From Candidatus Cloacimonadota bacterium (GTDB taxonomy: Bacteria; Cloacimonadota; Cloacimonadia; Cloacimonadales; TCS61): a stretch of 5,166 nucleotides of DNA. This document shows, piece by piece, positions 1 to 5,166 of this stretch (its first letter is position 1; each line of letters starts with the position of its first letter). The position numbers and the translations under genes were made by a program. Under the pieces are notes generated by a model. It worked only from the letters and a program-made list of their open reading frames with translations, made no database searches and was not told where the DNA came from. The stretch is taken from positions 1-5,166 of the forward strand of contig JABIME010000321.1 in NCBI GenBank assembly GCA_018654125.1, written 5' to 3'.

Positions 1-977
1 GCCTGCTAATTAACACTGTCGGAATTGATCCCATTTCAGGCGTCAGCAGATTCACTTTCGGTTCGGTTCATCTTTACGACGGATTTTCTTTAATTCCGGC
101 TTTGATCGGACTTTTTGCTCTTAGCGAAGTATTTAAGCAGATCGACGAACAAAATTTTAAGAGTAAGAAAATTGAATTAGAGAAAACACAATGGCCAACA
201 ATCCTTGATTACTGGAAATTGAAATTAACAATTGTTAGATCGTCAATAATGGGAACTCTGATTGGAATTTTTCCAGGTGCCGGAGCTACAATTGCATCAT
301 TTATTTCTTATGATGTAGCAAAAAGAACAAGTAAAGAACCTGAGAAATTCGGACATGGAAGCCTGGAAGGAGTTGCTGCTGCTGAAGCTGCAAATAGTAG
401 TTCCGTAGGTGGTGCATTGGTTCCACTTCTAACTCTTGGAATTCCAGGAAGTGCTTCTACAGCAGTGCTCATTGGTGCTTTGATGATTCATGATCTTACT
501 CCGGGACCGCAACTTTTTAAGAATAATCCGGAAATTATCTACGGATTATTCGCAAGTTTACTAATTGCAAATATAGTTTTATTGGTTCTTGGATTATTTG
601 GTAGCAGATTATGGGTAAGGGTTACCGCTGTTCCCAAGAAAATCCTCTATCCTATGATCTTTGCTGTATCGATAATTGGTAGTTTTGCAGTGCGTTATTC
701 TTTCTTCGATATCGCTGCCTGCTTGGGTTTTGGAATTTTTGGTTGGATCTTGAGAAGATATAATTACCCCGTAGCACCGATAGTATTAGGTATAGTTTTA
801 GGTAACATAGCAGAAACTAATTTTCGTAGAGCTGTAATGATGGGAGATTACACCATTTTCTTCACACGTCCTGTAAGTTTAATACTTTTAGTTTTGGCGC
901 TTGTTTCTTTTGCCTGGCCAATTTTACAAAATAAAATTTATAATAAAAAGATGTATCAAAAATTGAAAGACGAATAA
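1..977 (+). CDS. tctA: Tripartite tricarboxylate transporter permease, TctA family (5'-partial)
   Basis: Large integral-membrane subunit of a tripartite tricarboxylate transporter (TTT), which together with small subunit TctB and periplasmic binding protein TctC imports carboxylates across the inner membrane by ion-coupled transport. The reading frame is open from base 3 to the TAA at 975-977. The family-typical segment DPISGVSRFTFG (about bases 27-62) lies before the first candidate start codon (TTG at 102), so the gene is cut by the window edge and does not start at 102. About 324 residues are visible of the roughly 500 usual for the family. Recognisable conserved parts are the GIFPGAG glycine-rich stretch (about 260-285), the FGHGSLEGVAAAEAANSS region (about 350-405), LGIPGS (435-452) and TPGPQLF (498-518), followed by several hydrophobic segments and a basic cytoplasmic tail. 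tctC and tctB would be expected to the left. The porin gene follows after 19 nt with no terminator. Family assignment is firm; the substrate cannot be read from the sequence. Confidence 0.95.
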   Translation, partial: LLINTVGIDPISGVSRFTFGSVHLYDGFSLIPALIGLFALSEVFKQIDEQNFKSKKIELEKTQWPTILDYWKLKLTIVRSSIMGTLIGIFPGAGATIASFISYDVAKRTSKEPEKFGHGSLEGVAAAEAANSSSVGGALVPLLTLGIPGSASTAVLIGALMIHDLTPGPQLFKNNPEIIYGLFASLLIANIVLLVLGLFGSRLWVRVTAVPKKILYPMIFAVSIIGSFAVRYSFFDIAACLGFGIFGWILRRYNYPVAPIVLGIVLGNIAETNFRRAVMMGDYTIFFTRPVSLILLVLALVSFAWPILQNKIYNKKMYQKLKDE

Positions 978-986
978 TTAAAAAAT

Positions 987-991
987 GGAGG
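987..991 (+). promoter_or_regulatory. Ribosome binding site that fixes the porin start
   Basis: GGAGG lies 5 nt before the ATG at 997. The upstream in-frame ATG at 985 overlaps this element and has only A/T-rich sequence before it, so 997 is the better start. Confidence 0.85.
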
Positions 992-996
992 AAAAG

Positions 997-2235
997 ATGA
1001 AAAAAATTATTCTGTTAGTAGTTACACTCTTTGTAGTAAGTATTCTTACTGCAGAGACATCACCAGGTAGTACAGGCTGGGATAATGGATTGTTGAAATG
1101 GAAATCTGATGACGGTCAATTTGAAACTCGTTTGGATGTAAGGATTTACATGGATTATGCGCAATTCATGGGCAATGACAATGACTTTCGTAATGGTACA
1201 ATGTTACGAAGAGCACGATTTGGAGTGAAAACAAAATTGTGGGAAGATTGGAGTGCAGAGCTGGATTTTGATTTTGCAGACAATGTAGTAGATACTAAGG
1301 ATATGTGGCTTCGTTATGATGGATTGGAAAATAGTTTCTTAAAATTTGGCCAGTTCAAAGTGCCGTTCAGCATTGAAGAACTTACCAGTTCAAGATTGTT
1401 AACTTTCATGGAAAGAGCCTACCCGAATCTCTTTGCTGTCGGTAGACGATGCGGAGTTGGTTATACCAGATGGGGGTCGATGTATCATATTTCTTTAGCT
1501 GTTTATGGTCAGGAATTCAATATCAAAGAGTCCAGTAGAGTTGATGAAGCATTAGGTTTTGGCGGAAGAATTGCCCTGGCTCCAATTAATAAAGATGATA
1601 TGACTCTTCATATTGGTGGTGCAGCTTTCAGTCATACAACCATAGATTCAAAAGGACAGGAAGAAGACTGGAAATTTGAACCCGAATGTAAAATGGGTGA
1701 CACCGAAATAATAGATCTGGATGTAGTGACTGGTATAGATAACGAAAATGTTTTTGGAGGAGAGGGAGCTTTCCGTTTAAAGAATATTCATCTTCAGGGT
1801 GAATACATGATGGCGATGATGAAAAGAGAAAAAGATCTTAAAGATGCTAGTTTTAATGGTGGCTATGTTTCATTATCCTGGGTATTAACCGGAGAATCTA
1901 AACCATACCTGATGGAAGAAGGTGAGTTTGGTAAGATTATCCCAAAATCTAATAAACTTGGTGCTTGGGAACTTGCTGCACGTTACAGCTATATAGATAT
2001 GACAGATGAAGATGCCTATCAAAACGAAAGTGCCTTTGCTGCTGGTACACCGGGAATATTTGGTGGAAAAGCTGCCAACATAGCTTTTGGGTTAAATTGG
2101 TATCCAAATCCAAGTGTTCGTTTTATGATGAACTATATTATGGTGGATAATTCTGACACTGCTGATGGTACTGGCAATTTGCTGGGAAATGATGATTTCA
2201 GTATTCTAGCTGCTAGAATTGTTGTAATGTATTAA
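997..2235 (+). CDS. Outer-membrane porin, phosphate-selective porin O/P family
   Basis: A 412-residue predicted outer-membrane beta-barrel that would let small, probably anionic, solutes into the periplasm. Residues 1-19 form a Sec signal peptide (MKK, hydrophobic core, likely cleavage after ILTA). Family hallmarks follow in order: the RRARFGV strand with LWEDWSAELDFDFA, then KDMWLRYDG, then GQFKVPFS (residues 118-125) running into IEELTSSR and TFMERA (126-141), and GRRCGVGY soon after. This order is characteristic of the OprO/OprP family (Pfam Porin_O_P). The rest alternates amphipathic strands with acidic loops and ends in a terminal aromatic residue (VVMY), as expected for BAM-dependent barrel insertion. 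Start 997 was chosen because of the GGAGG 5 nt upstream. The gene is 19 nt after tctA and 16 nt before the first LTD lipoprotein, so it is probably co-transcribed with both. Members of this family are not all phosphate-specific; given the TTT neighbour, a carboxylate is at least as plausible as phosphate. Confidence 0.93.
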   Translation: MKKIILLVVTLFVVSILTAETSPGSTGWDNGLLKWKSDDGQFETRLDVRIYMDYAQFMGNDNDFRNGTMLRRARFGVKTKLWEDWSAELDFDFADNVVDTKDMWLRYDGLENSFLKFGQFKVPFSIEELTSSRLLTFMERAYPNLFAVGRRCGVGYTRWGSMYHISLAVYGQEFNIKESSRVDEALGFGGRIALAPINKDDMTLHIGGAAFSHTTIDSKGQEEDWKFEPECKMGDTEIIDLDVVTGIDNENVFGGEGAFRLKNIHLQGEYMMAMMKREKDLKDASFNGGYVSLSWVLTGESKPYLMEEGEFGKIIPKSNKLGAWELAARYSYIDMTDEDAYQNESAFAAGTPGIFGGKAANIAFGLNWYPNPSVRFMMNYIMVDNSDTADGTGNLLGNDDFSILAARIVVMY

Positions 2236-2241
2236 AATGAT

Positions 2242-2247
2242 AGGAGG
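2242..2247 (+). promoter_or_regulatory. Ribosome binding site that fixes the first LTD lipoprotein start
   Basis: AGGAGG lies 4 nt before the ATG at 2252. The in-frame ATG at 2237 lies before this element and has no Shine-Dalgarno sequence of its own, so it is rejected as the start. Confidence 0.85.
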
Positions 2248-2251
2248 AATA

Positions 2252-3253
2252 ATGAAATACTTTAAATTATTACTAATTGCCTTAATGATTAGTTTATTTG
2301 TTGTAAGTTGCAGCACTGATGATGACGGTCCAACTGGTAATGATCCTGAGCCAGATATTACTAATCTTGTTATCAACGAATTTATGGCAAGTAATGATTC
2401 AGCGTATGCTGATGAAAATGGTGAATTTGATGACTGGATTGAAATTTATAACCCAAGCGATTTTGACCTTGATCTCGCAGGCATCTATATTACTGATGCC
2501 ATAAGCGATACATCTATGACTACTTGGCAAATACCAGCCGGATCCACAGAAACAATTGTAGCTGCTGGTGGCTACTTAGTACTTTGGGCAGATAAAGAAC
2601 CAGATCAAGGTGTTCTTCATGTAAATATCAAGTTAAGCGGTAGCGGTGAAGATATAGCCTTAACTGATGTTGATGGAACTACTATTATAGATCAATACAC
2701 TTATGCAGAACAGGAAACTGATATCTCATTTGGTAGAGCACCGGATGGTAGCGATAATTGGGAAGCAATGGTAGATTTTACTCCCGGAGCTGCAAATGTT
2801 AGTGGCACACCACCAGTTGGAGGTTTAGTTATTAATGAGTTTATGAGCCATAATGACAATGCTTACGCTGGAGAATTTGATGATTATCCAGATTGGATTG
2901 AGCTTTATAATGCAGGTAATACAGCAATTGATATTGGTGGATGGTCATTAACTGACGACCTGGAAAATCTTACCCAGTCTGTAATTCCAACAACTGATCC
3001 TGCAATGACAACAATTCAACCTGGTGAATACCTGGTTTTAGATTGCGACTCTCAAGCAAATCCCGGCATCCTACATTTAGCTTTCAAACTAAGTGATGAT
3101 GAAGATTTTGCTTTGGTTGATCCTGATGGAGTTATAGTTGACCAGCAAAATACTATCGTTGTACCAGATGATATGTCCAACGGACGTGTTCCTGATGGTA
3201 GCGATACATGGGAAATTCTCGATCCGGCAACACCGGGTGGACCTAATAATTAA
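2252..3253 (+). CDS. Lipoprotein with two lamin tail domains (first paralogue)
   Basis: A 333-residue lipoprotein made almost entirely of two lamin tail (LTD, Ig-like beta-sandwich) domains. Residues 1-19 are a type II signal peptide with lipobox VVSC, acylated on Cys20. Positions 21-25 (STDDD) resemble the surface-export signal of Bacteroidota lipoproteins. LTD1 spans about residues 39-182 and LTD2 about 192-333. Each begins with LVINEFM, continues with DWIE(I/L)YN, has a GYLVL/EYLVL strand, a KLS strand, an (A/V)PDGSD turn and ends in TPG(A/G)xN. LTD1 has the WADKEP motif; LTD2 replaces it with DCDSQANP, so it is the most divergent of the four LTDs in the window. No catalytic domain, transmembrane segment or C-terminal sorting domain is present. 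Bacterial LTDs are usually appended to secreted or membrane-anchored hydrolases; an LTD-only lipoprotein suggests a binding or structural role, which is inference. The 16-nt gap after the porin gene points to co-transcription. Confidence 0.93.
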   Translation: MKYFKLLLIALMISLFVVSCSTDDDGPTGNDPEPDITNLVINEFMASNDSAYADENGEFDDWIEIYNPSDFDLDLAGIYITDAISDTSMTTWQIPAGSTETIVAAGGYLVLWADKEPDQGVLHVNIKLSGSGEDIALTDVDGTTIIDQYTYAEQETDISFGRAPDGSDNWEAMVDFTPGAANVSGTPPVGGLVINEFMSHNDNAYAGEFDDYPDWIELYNAGNTAIDIGGWSLTDDLENLTQSVIPTTDPAMTTIQPGEYLVLDCDSQANPGILHLAFKLSDDEDFALVDPDGVIVDQQNTIVVPDDMSNGRVPDGSDTWEILDPATPGGPNN

Positions 3254-3273
3254 TCATTAATGAAAAATAGATT

Positions 3274-3297
3274 GAAACTTTTATGCTTATAAGTTTC
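3274..3297 (+). terminator. Weak hairpin between the two LTD genes, possible partial terminator
   Basis: GAAACTT (3274-3280) pairs with AAGTTTC (3291-3297). A T-T mismatch and two further A/T pairs close a TGCT loop, and TTTGTT follows. The stem is A/T-rich and the T tract is interrupted, so it is at best a leaky terminator, or an RNA-end stabilising or attenuating element. It lies in the 85-nt gap 3254-3338, the longest gap between genes in the window. I see no convincing promoter in that gap. Confidence 0.35.
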
Positions 3298-3328
3298 TTT
3301 GTTATGTGTGGATTGAAAGAAAAATAAC

Positions 3329-3334
3329 GGAGGG
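3329..3334 (+). promoter_or_regulatory. Ribosome binding site that fixes the second LTD lipoprotein start
   Basis: GGAGGG lies 4 nt before the ATG at 3339 (5 nt when counted from the GGAGG core). The upstream in-frame GTG at 3306 has no Shine-Dalgarno sequence and would add 11 residues, several of them charged, in front of a normal lipoprotein signal peptide. Confidence 0.85.
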
Positions 3335-3338
3335 TAAA

Positions 3339-4352
3339 ATGAAATTTGTAAAATGGTTAATTATTCTGGCAGCAGGTATGTTCCTGCTGATGGGATGTAG
3401 TGATGACGATTCAACTGGACCGGATACAACTGGTGCAAATCTTGTTATCAACGAATTTTTAGCGAAAAATGATTACAACATTGTCGACGAAAATGGTGAT
3501 CACGAGGACTGGATTGAGATTTACAATGCAGGTGATGAAGCTATCGATATTGGTGGGATGTATGTTACTGATAATCTGGAAGAGCTGATGACAAGCCAAA
3601 TTCCAACAACAGACCCAACTTTAACAACTATCGAACCAGGTGGCTATCTTATATTATGGGCAGATAAAGAACCGGAACAGGGAATTCTTCATCTTGACGA
3701 TGTTAAACTGTCTGCTGGTGGAGAACAAATCGGACTTACTGATACTGATGGAACCACAATTCTTGATTCATTAACTTTTGTTGAGCAGTTTGCTGACATC
3801 TCTTATGGTAGAGTACCAGATGGTGAAGAAACATGGGATTACTTTGGTGCCGGACACGCAAGTATGCCTTCACCAGGTGCTGCAAACGGAAGTGGTGACG
3901 AACCTGTAGTTGTTTTCATTATTAATGAATTCTTAGCAAGTAATGACACAACCTTTGCTGATGAGCATGGTGATTTTGATGATTGGATTGAAATCTATAA
4001 TGCTGGTAATATTCCTGGTGATATCGGTGGTATGTATTTCACTGATGATCTTGCAGAACTTATGACCAGTATGATTCCTACAACTTTTCCAGATTCAACA
4101 ACTATAAATCCTGGTGAATACCTAATTATCTGGGCAGACAAAGAGCCAGAGCAAGGCATATTACATCTTGATGATGTTAAACTTTCCGGTGATGGAGAAG
4201 ATATTGGTTTAACTGCTGTTGATGGAATTACGATTATCGATTCATATACATTTGGTGTTCAAACTACTGATATTTCTGAAGGTAGATTACCAGATGGTGG
4301 AGCAACATGGCAATTCTTTACAGTTCCCACTCCCGGTGCATCTAACGAATAA
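3339..4352 (+). CDS. Lipoprotein with two lamin tail domains (second paralogue)
   Basis: A 337-residue paralogue of the preceding lipoprotein with the same architecture. It has a type II signal peptide with lipobox LMGC acylated on Cys20, then SDDDSTG, again resembling a surface-export signal, and a short linker. LTD1 spans about residues 35-183 and LTD2 about 193-337. Both carry NEFLA, a DWIEIYNAG segment, TD(N/D)L followed by E(E/L)(L)MTS, IPTT, PG(G/E)YL, WADKEPEQG and an (R)(V/L)PDG turn, and end in (S/T)PGA(A/S)N. The two domains here resemble each other more than the two in the first paralogue do. No enzyme motif is visible, and strongly acidic surfaces could bind cations such as calcium, which is speculation. 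Start 3339 was chosen from GGAGGG just upstream. The 85-nt gap before it holds only a weak hairpin, so it may be read from the upstream operon; a strong terminator follows 7 nt after its stop codon. Confidence 0.93.
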   Translation: MKFVKWLIILAAGMFLLMGCSDDDSTGPDTTGANLVINEFLAKNDYNIVDENGDHEDWIEIYNAGDEAIDIGGMYVTDNLEELMTSQIPTTDPTLTTIEPGGYLILWADKEPEQGILHLDDVKLSAGGEQIGLTDTDGTTILDSLTFVEQFADISYGRVPDGEETWDYFGAGHASMPSPGAANGSGDEPVVVFIINEFLASNDTTFADEHGDFDDWIEIYNAGNIPGDIGGMYFTDDLAELMTSMIPTTFPDSTTINPGEYLIIWADKEPEQGILHLDDVKLSGDGEDIGLTAVDGITIIDSYTFGVQTTDISEGRLPDGGATWQFFTVPTPGASNE

Positions 4353-4359
4353 TAATACT

Positions 4360-4397
4360 AAAAAGCAGCAGAGAGTACTGCTCCTGCTGCTTTTTTT
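4360..4397 (+). terminator. Strong rho-independent terminator
   Basis: The left arm AAAAAGCAGCAG (4360-4371) pairs perfectly with CTGCTGCTTTTT (4384-4395). An inner GAG (4373-4375) can also pair with CTC (4381-4383), leaving loop TACTG and one bulged A. A run of seven T (4391-4397) follows the G/C-rich part. It ends transcription from the second LTD gene. The A run on the left would allow reverse-strand function as well, but no opposing gene is visible here. Confidence 0.92.
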
Positions 4398-4400
4398 AAA

Positions 4401-4405
4401 GAAGG
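4401..4405 (+). promoter_or_regulatory. Ribosome binding site of the beta-propeller lipoprotein
   Basis: GAAGG lies 4 nt before the ATG at 4410 and only 3 nt after the terminator's T tract. It is weaker than the GGAGG-type sites of the three upstream genes. Confidence 0.6.
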
Positions 4406-4409
4406 TTTT

Positions 4410-5166
4410 ATGAGAAATTTAAAATATTTACTCTTGATATTATCATTATTTGCTATTGTATCCTGCAATACAGATGATAACAGCACAGAACCGGAAGATC
4501 AATTTTCCTTGGTTTTAGATTTTGAAGTAGGTTTAAGTTTTGCAGAACCATCTGGTTTAACTTATGACCCAAATACCCAAACATTATGGACAGTAAATGA
4601 TCCACCATCGAACCAAATTTACAATATTAGTTTGGAAGGAGAATTACTTGAGACACTTGCTTTTGTAGGAAACGACCTGGAGGGTATTGCTTATGATATC
4701 AGCACAAATACATTGTGGATTGCAGAAGAAGAATTATCTGACATTGTGAATGTATCATTGCAGGGAGAAGAATTACATAGAGAACATTTAACACTTTCCC
4801 AATACTATGGCGGAACTGGTTTAGAGGGATTGTGTTTAGGAAGTTCAGGTGAATTTTATCTTCTCAAAGAACGGAATCCAGGCTTTTTCATTGAAGTTAG
4901 TCAGGATTTTTCAACACTCACAGAAATAGAATTATCTTTTGCAGATGATTATTCCGGTATTTGTTATGATAGCACAAGAGATGGATTCTGGATCGTTAGT
5001 GATGAATCTGAAAAACTATATTTATGGGATTCAACGAATGGTGTTCGAGAAGAATATCCACTGGATATTCCTAAAGCAGAAGGTATTGTATATATTGCTG
5101 AAACAAATTCGTTTTATATTGTAAGTGATTCTGAACAAAAACTATATAAATTTCATTTAGAAGAAA
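4410..5166 (+). CDS. SdiA-regulated (YjiK-like) beta-propeller lipoprotein (3'-partial)
   Basis: The frame stays open for 252 codons to the right edge. Residues 1-18 form a type II signal peptide with lipobox IVSC, acylated on Cys19, followed by NTDDNSTE, an acidic start like those of the two LTD lipoproteins. The remainder is a repeated propeller pattern: EPSGLTYD (about 46-53), DLEGIAYD (89-96), GLEGLCLG (137-144), DYSGICYD (180-187) and KAEGIVYI (222-229). Each is followed by a strand such as TLWTVND, TLWIAEE, EFYLLKE, GFWIVSD or SFYIVSD. This matches the SdiA-regulated family (Pfam PF06977, E. coli YjiK), an NHL/phytase-like propeller of about this length, so only the extreme C-terminus should be missing. 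The molecular function of the family is not established, and its name reflects regulation in Enterobacteria, not expected here. The gene follows the terminator closely, so it may be a separate unit. No catalytic residues can be assigned. Family confidence is good, function unknown. Confidence 0.85.
   Translation, partial: MRNLKYLLLILSLFAIVSCNTDDNSTEPEDQFSLVLDFEVGLSFAEPSGLTYDPNTQTLWTVNDPPSNQIYNISLEGELLETLAFVGNDLEGIAYDISTNTLWIAEEELSDIVNVSLQGEELHREHLTLSQYYGGTGLEGLCLGSSGEFYLLKERNPGFFIEVSQDFSTLTEIELSFADDYSGICYDSTRDGFWIVSDESEKLYLWDSTNGVREEYPLDIPKAEGIVYIAETNSFYIVSDSEQKLYKFHLEE

Larger units (their letters stand above)
2366..4349 (+). repeat. Four-copy lamin-tail-domain repeat spanning two genes
   Basis: Four related coding units lie at about 2366-2797, 2825-3250, 3441-3887 and 3915-4349, two in each lipoprotein gene. 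Each starts with (L/F)(V/I)INEF and ends with (T/S)PG(A/G)xN. Copies 3 and 4 share a 19-residue identical stretch from WADKEPEQG to DDVKLS, but many of its codons differ synonymously. Copies 1 and 3 share an exact 21-base match at their starts (2363-2383 and 3438-3458). The pattern fits an internal domain duplication followed by a whole-gene tandem duplication, with later divergence. Boundaries are estimated by eye from the motifs. Confidence 0.85.

Noticed and set aside
102..104. TTG as the start of the TTT permease gene
   Set aside because: Conserved TctA-type sequence continues in frame upstream to base 3, so the gene is truncated by the window edge rather than starting here.
985..987. ATG at 985 as the porin start
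   Set aside because: It overlaps the GGAGG that serves the ATG at 997 and has no ribosome binding site of its own; 997 also gives a standard signal peptide beginning MKK.
2237..2239. ATG at 2237 as the start of the first LTD lipoprotein
   Set aside because: It lies before the AGGAGG at 2242-2247, and the ATG at 2252 is well placed and gives a normal lipoprotein signal.
2320..2345. GAT-rich stretch after the lipid cysteine as a DNA microsatellite or phase-variable tract
   Set aside because: The run is short and imperfect and is explained by the Asp-rich N-terminus of the mature lipoprotein.
2319..2504. Short open frame inside the first LTD gene
   Set aside because: It is an alternative-frame shadow of a well-supported gene, with low-complexity Met/Leu/Ile-rich translation and no ribosome binding site.
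3306..3308. GTG at 3306 as the start of the second LTD lipoprotein
   Set aside because: There is no Shine-Dalgarno sequence before it, and the added residues would sit awkwardly in front of the signal peptide starting at 3339.
3254..3338. A promoter or small RNA in the gap between the LTD genes
   Set aside because: TTGAAA and TATAAG-like hexamers occur, but none are paired at a workable spacing, and TATAAG falls within the hairpin stem.
4219..4413. Short open frame across the end of the second LTD gene and the terminator
   Set aside because: Its second part translates the terminator hairpin into a Leu/Lys-rich tail and the first part is a shadow of the LTD coding frame.
4939..5124. Short open frame inside the propeller lipoprotein gene
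   Set aside because: It is a frame-shifted shadow; the frame from 4410 has a signal peptide and five propeller repeats across the same bases.

Overview
The window is a short stretch of AT-rich bacterial chromosome with five genes, all on the + strand, all concerned with the cell envelope. I found no RNA gene, CRISPR array, insertion sequence or integrase, and no convincing reverse-strand gene. The host is a diderm, because it encodes an outer-membrane porin. The three lipoproteins each carry a Cys-(S/N)-(T)-Asp-Asp start resembling the lipoprotein surface-export signal of Bacteroidota. Together with lamin-tail-domain proteins and AT-rich DNA, this suggests the Bacteroidota/FCB side of the tree (a Bacteroidota, Cloacimonadota or Marinimicrobia-like lineage). 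That is an inference; no phylogenetic marker is present.

Layout. (1) Bases 1-977 are the 3' two thirds of a tctA gene, the large permease of a tripartite tricarboxylate transporter; its start lies left of the window. (2) Bases 997-2235, 19 nt later, encode a phosphate-selective-porin-family (OprO/OprP-like) outer-membrane beta-barrel. (3) Bases 2252-3253, 16 nt later, encode a lipoprotein built of two lamin tail domains (LTD). (4) After an 85-nt gap with a weak hairpin, bases 3339-4352 encode a second double-LTD lipoprotein, a clear paralogue of the first. (5) A strong intrinsic terminator (4360-4397) follows. Only 12 nt after its T tract, an SdiA-regulated-family (YjiK-like) beta-propeller lipoprotein starts at 4410 and runs off the right edge, probably only a few codons short of its end.

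How the parts may work together. The tight spacing of tctA, porin and first LTD gene, without a terminator between them, suggests one transcript. A porin next to a tctCBA-type transporter makes sense as an outer-plus-inner-membrane uptake route for one small anionic solute, as with the opdH porin beside tctCBA in Pseudomonas. The new element is the pair of duplicated LTD lipoproteins, predicted to sit at the cell surface and attached to this transport operon. They have no enzymatic domain, and their role is not known. For three of the genes, the correct start is an internal ATG placed 4-5 nt after a good Shine-Dalgarno sequence rather than the most upstream in-frame start.
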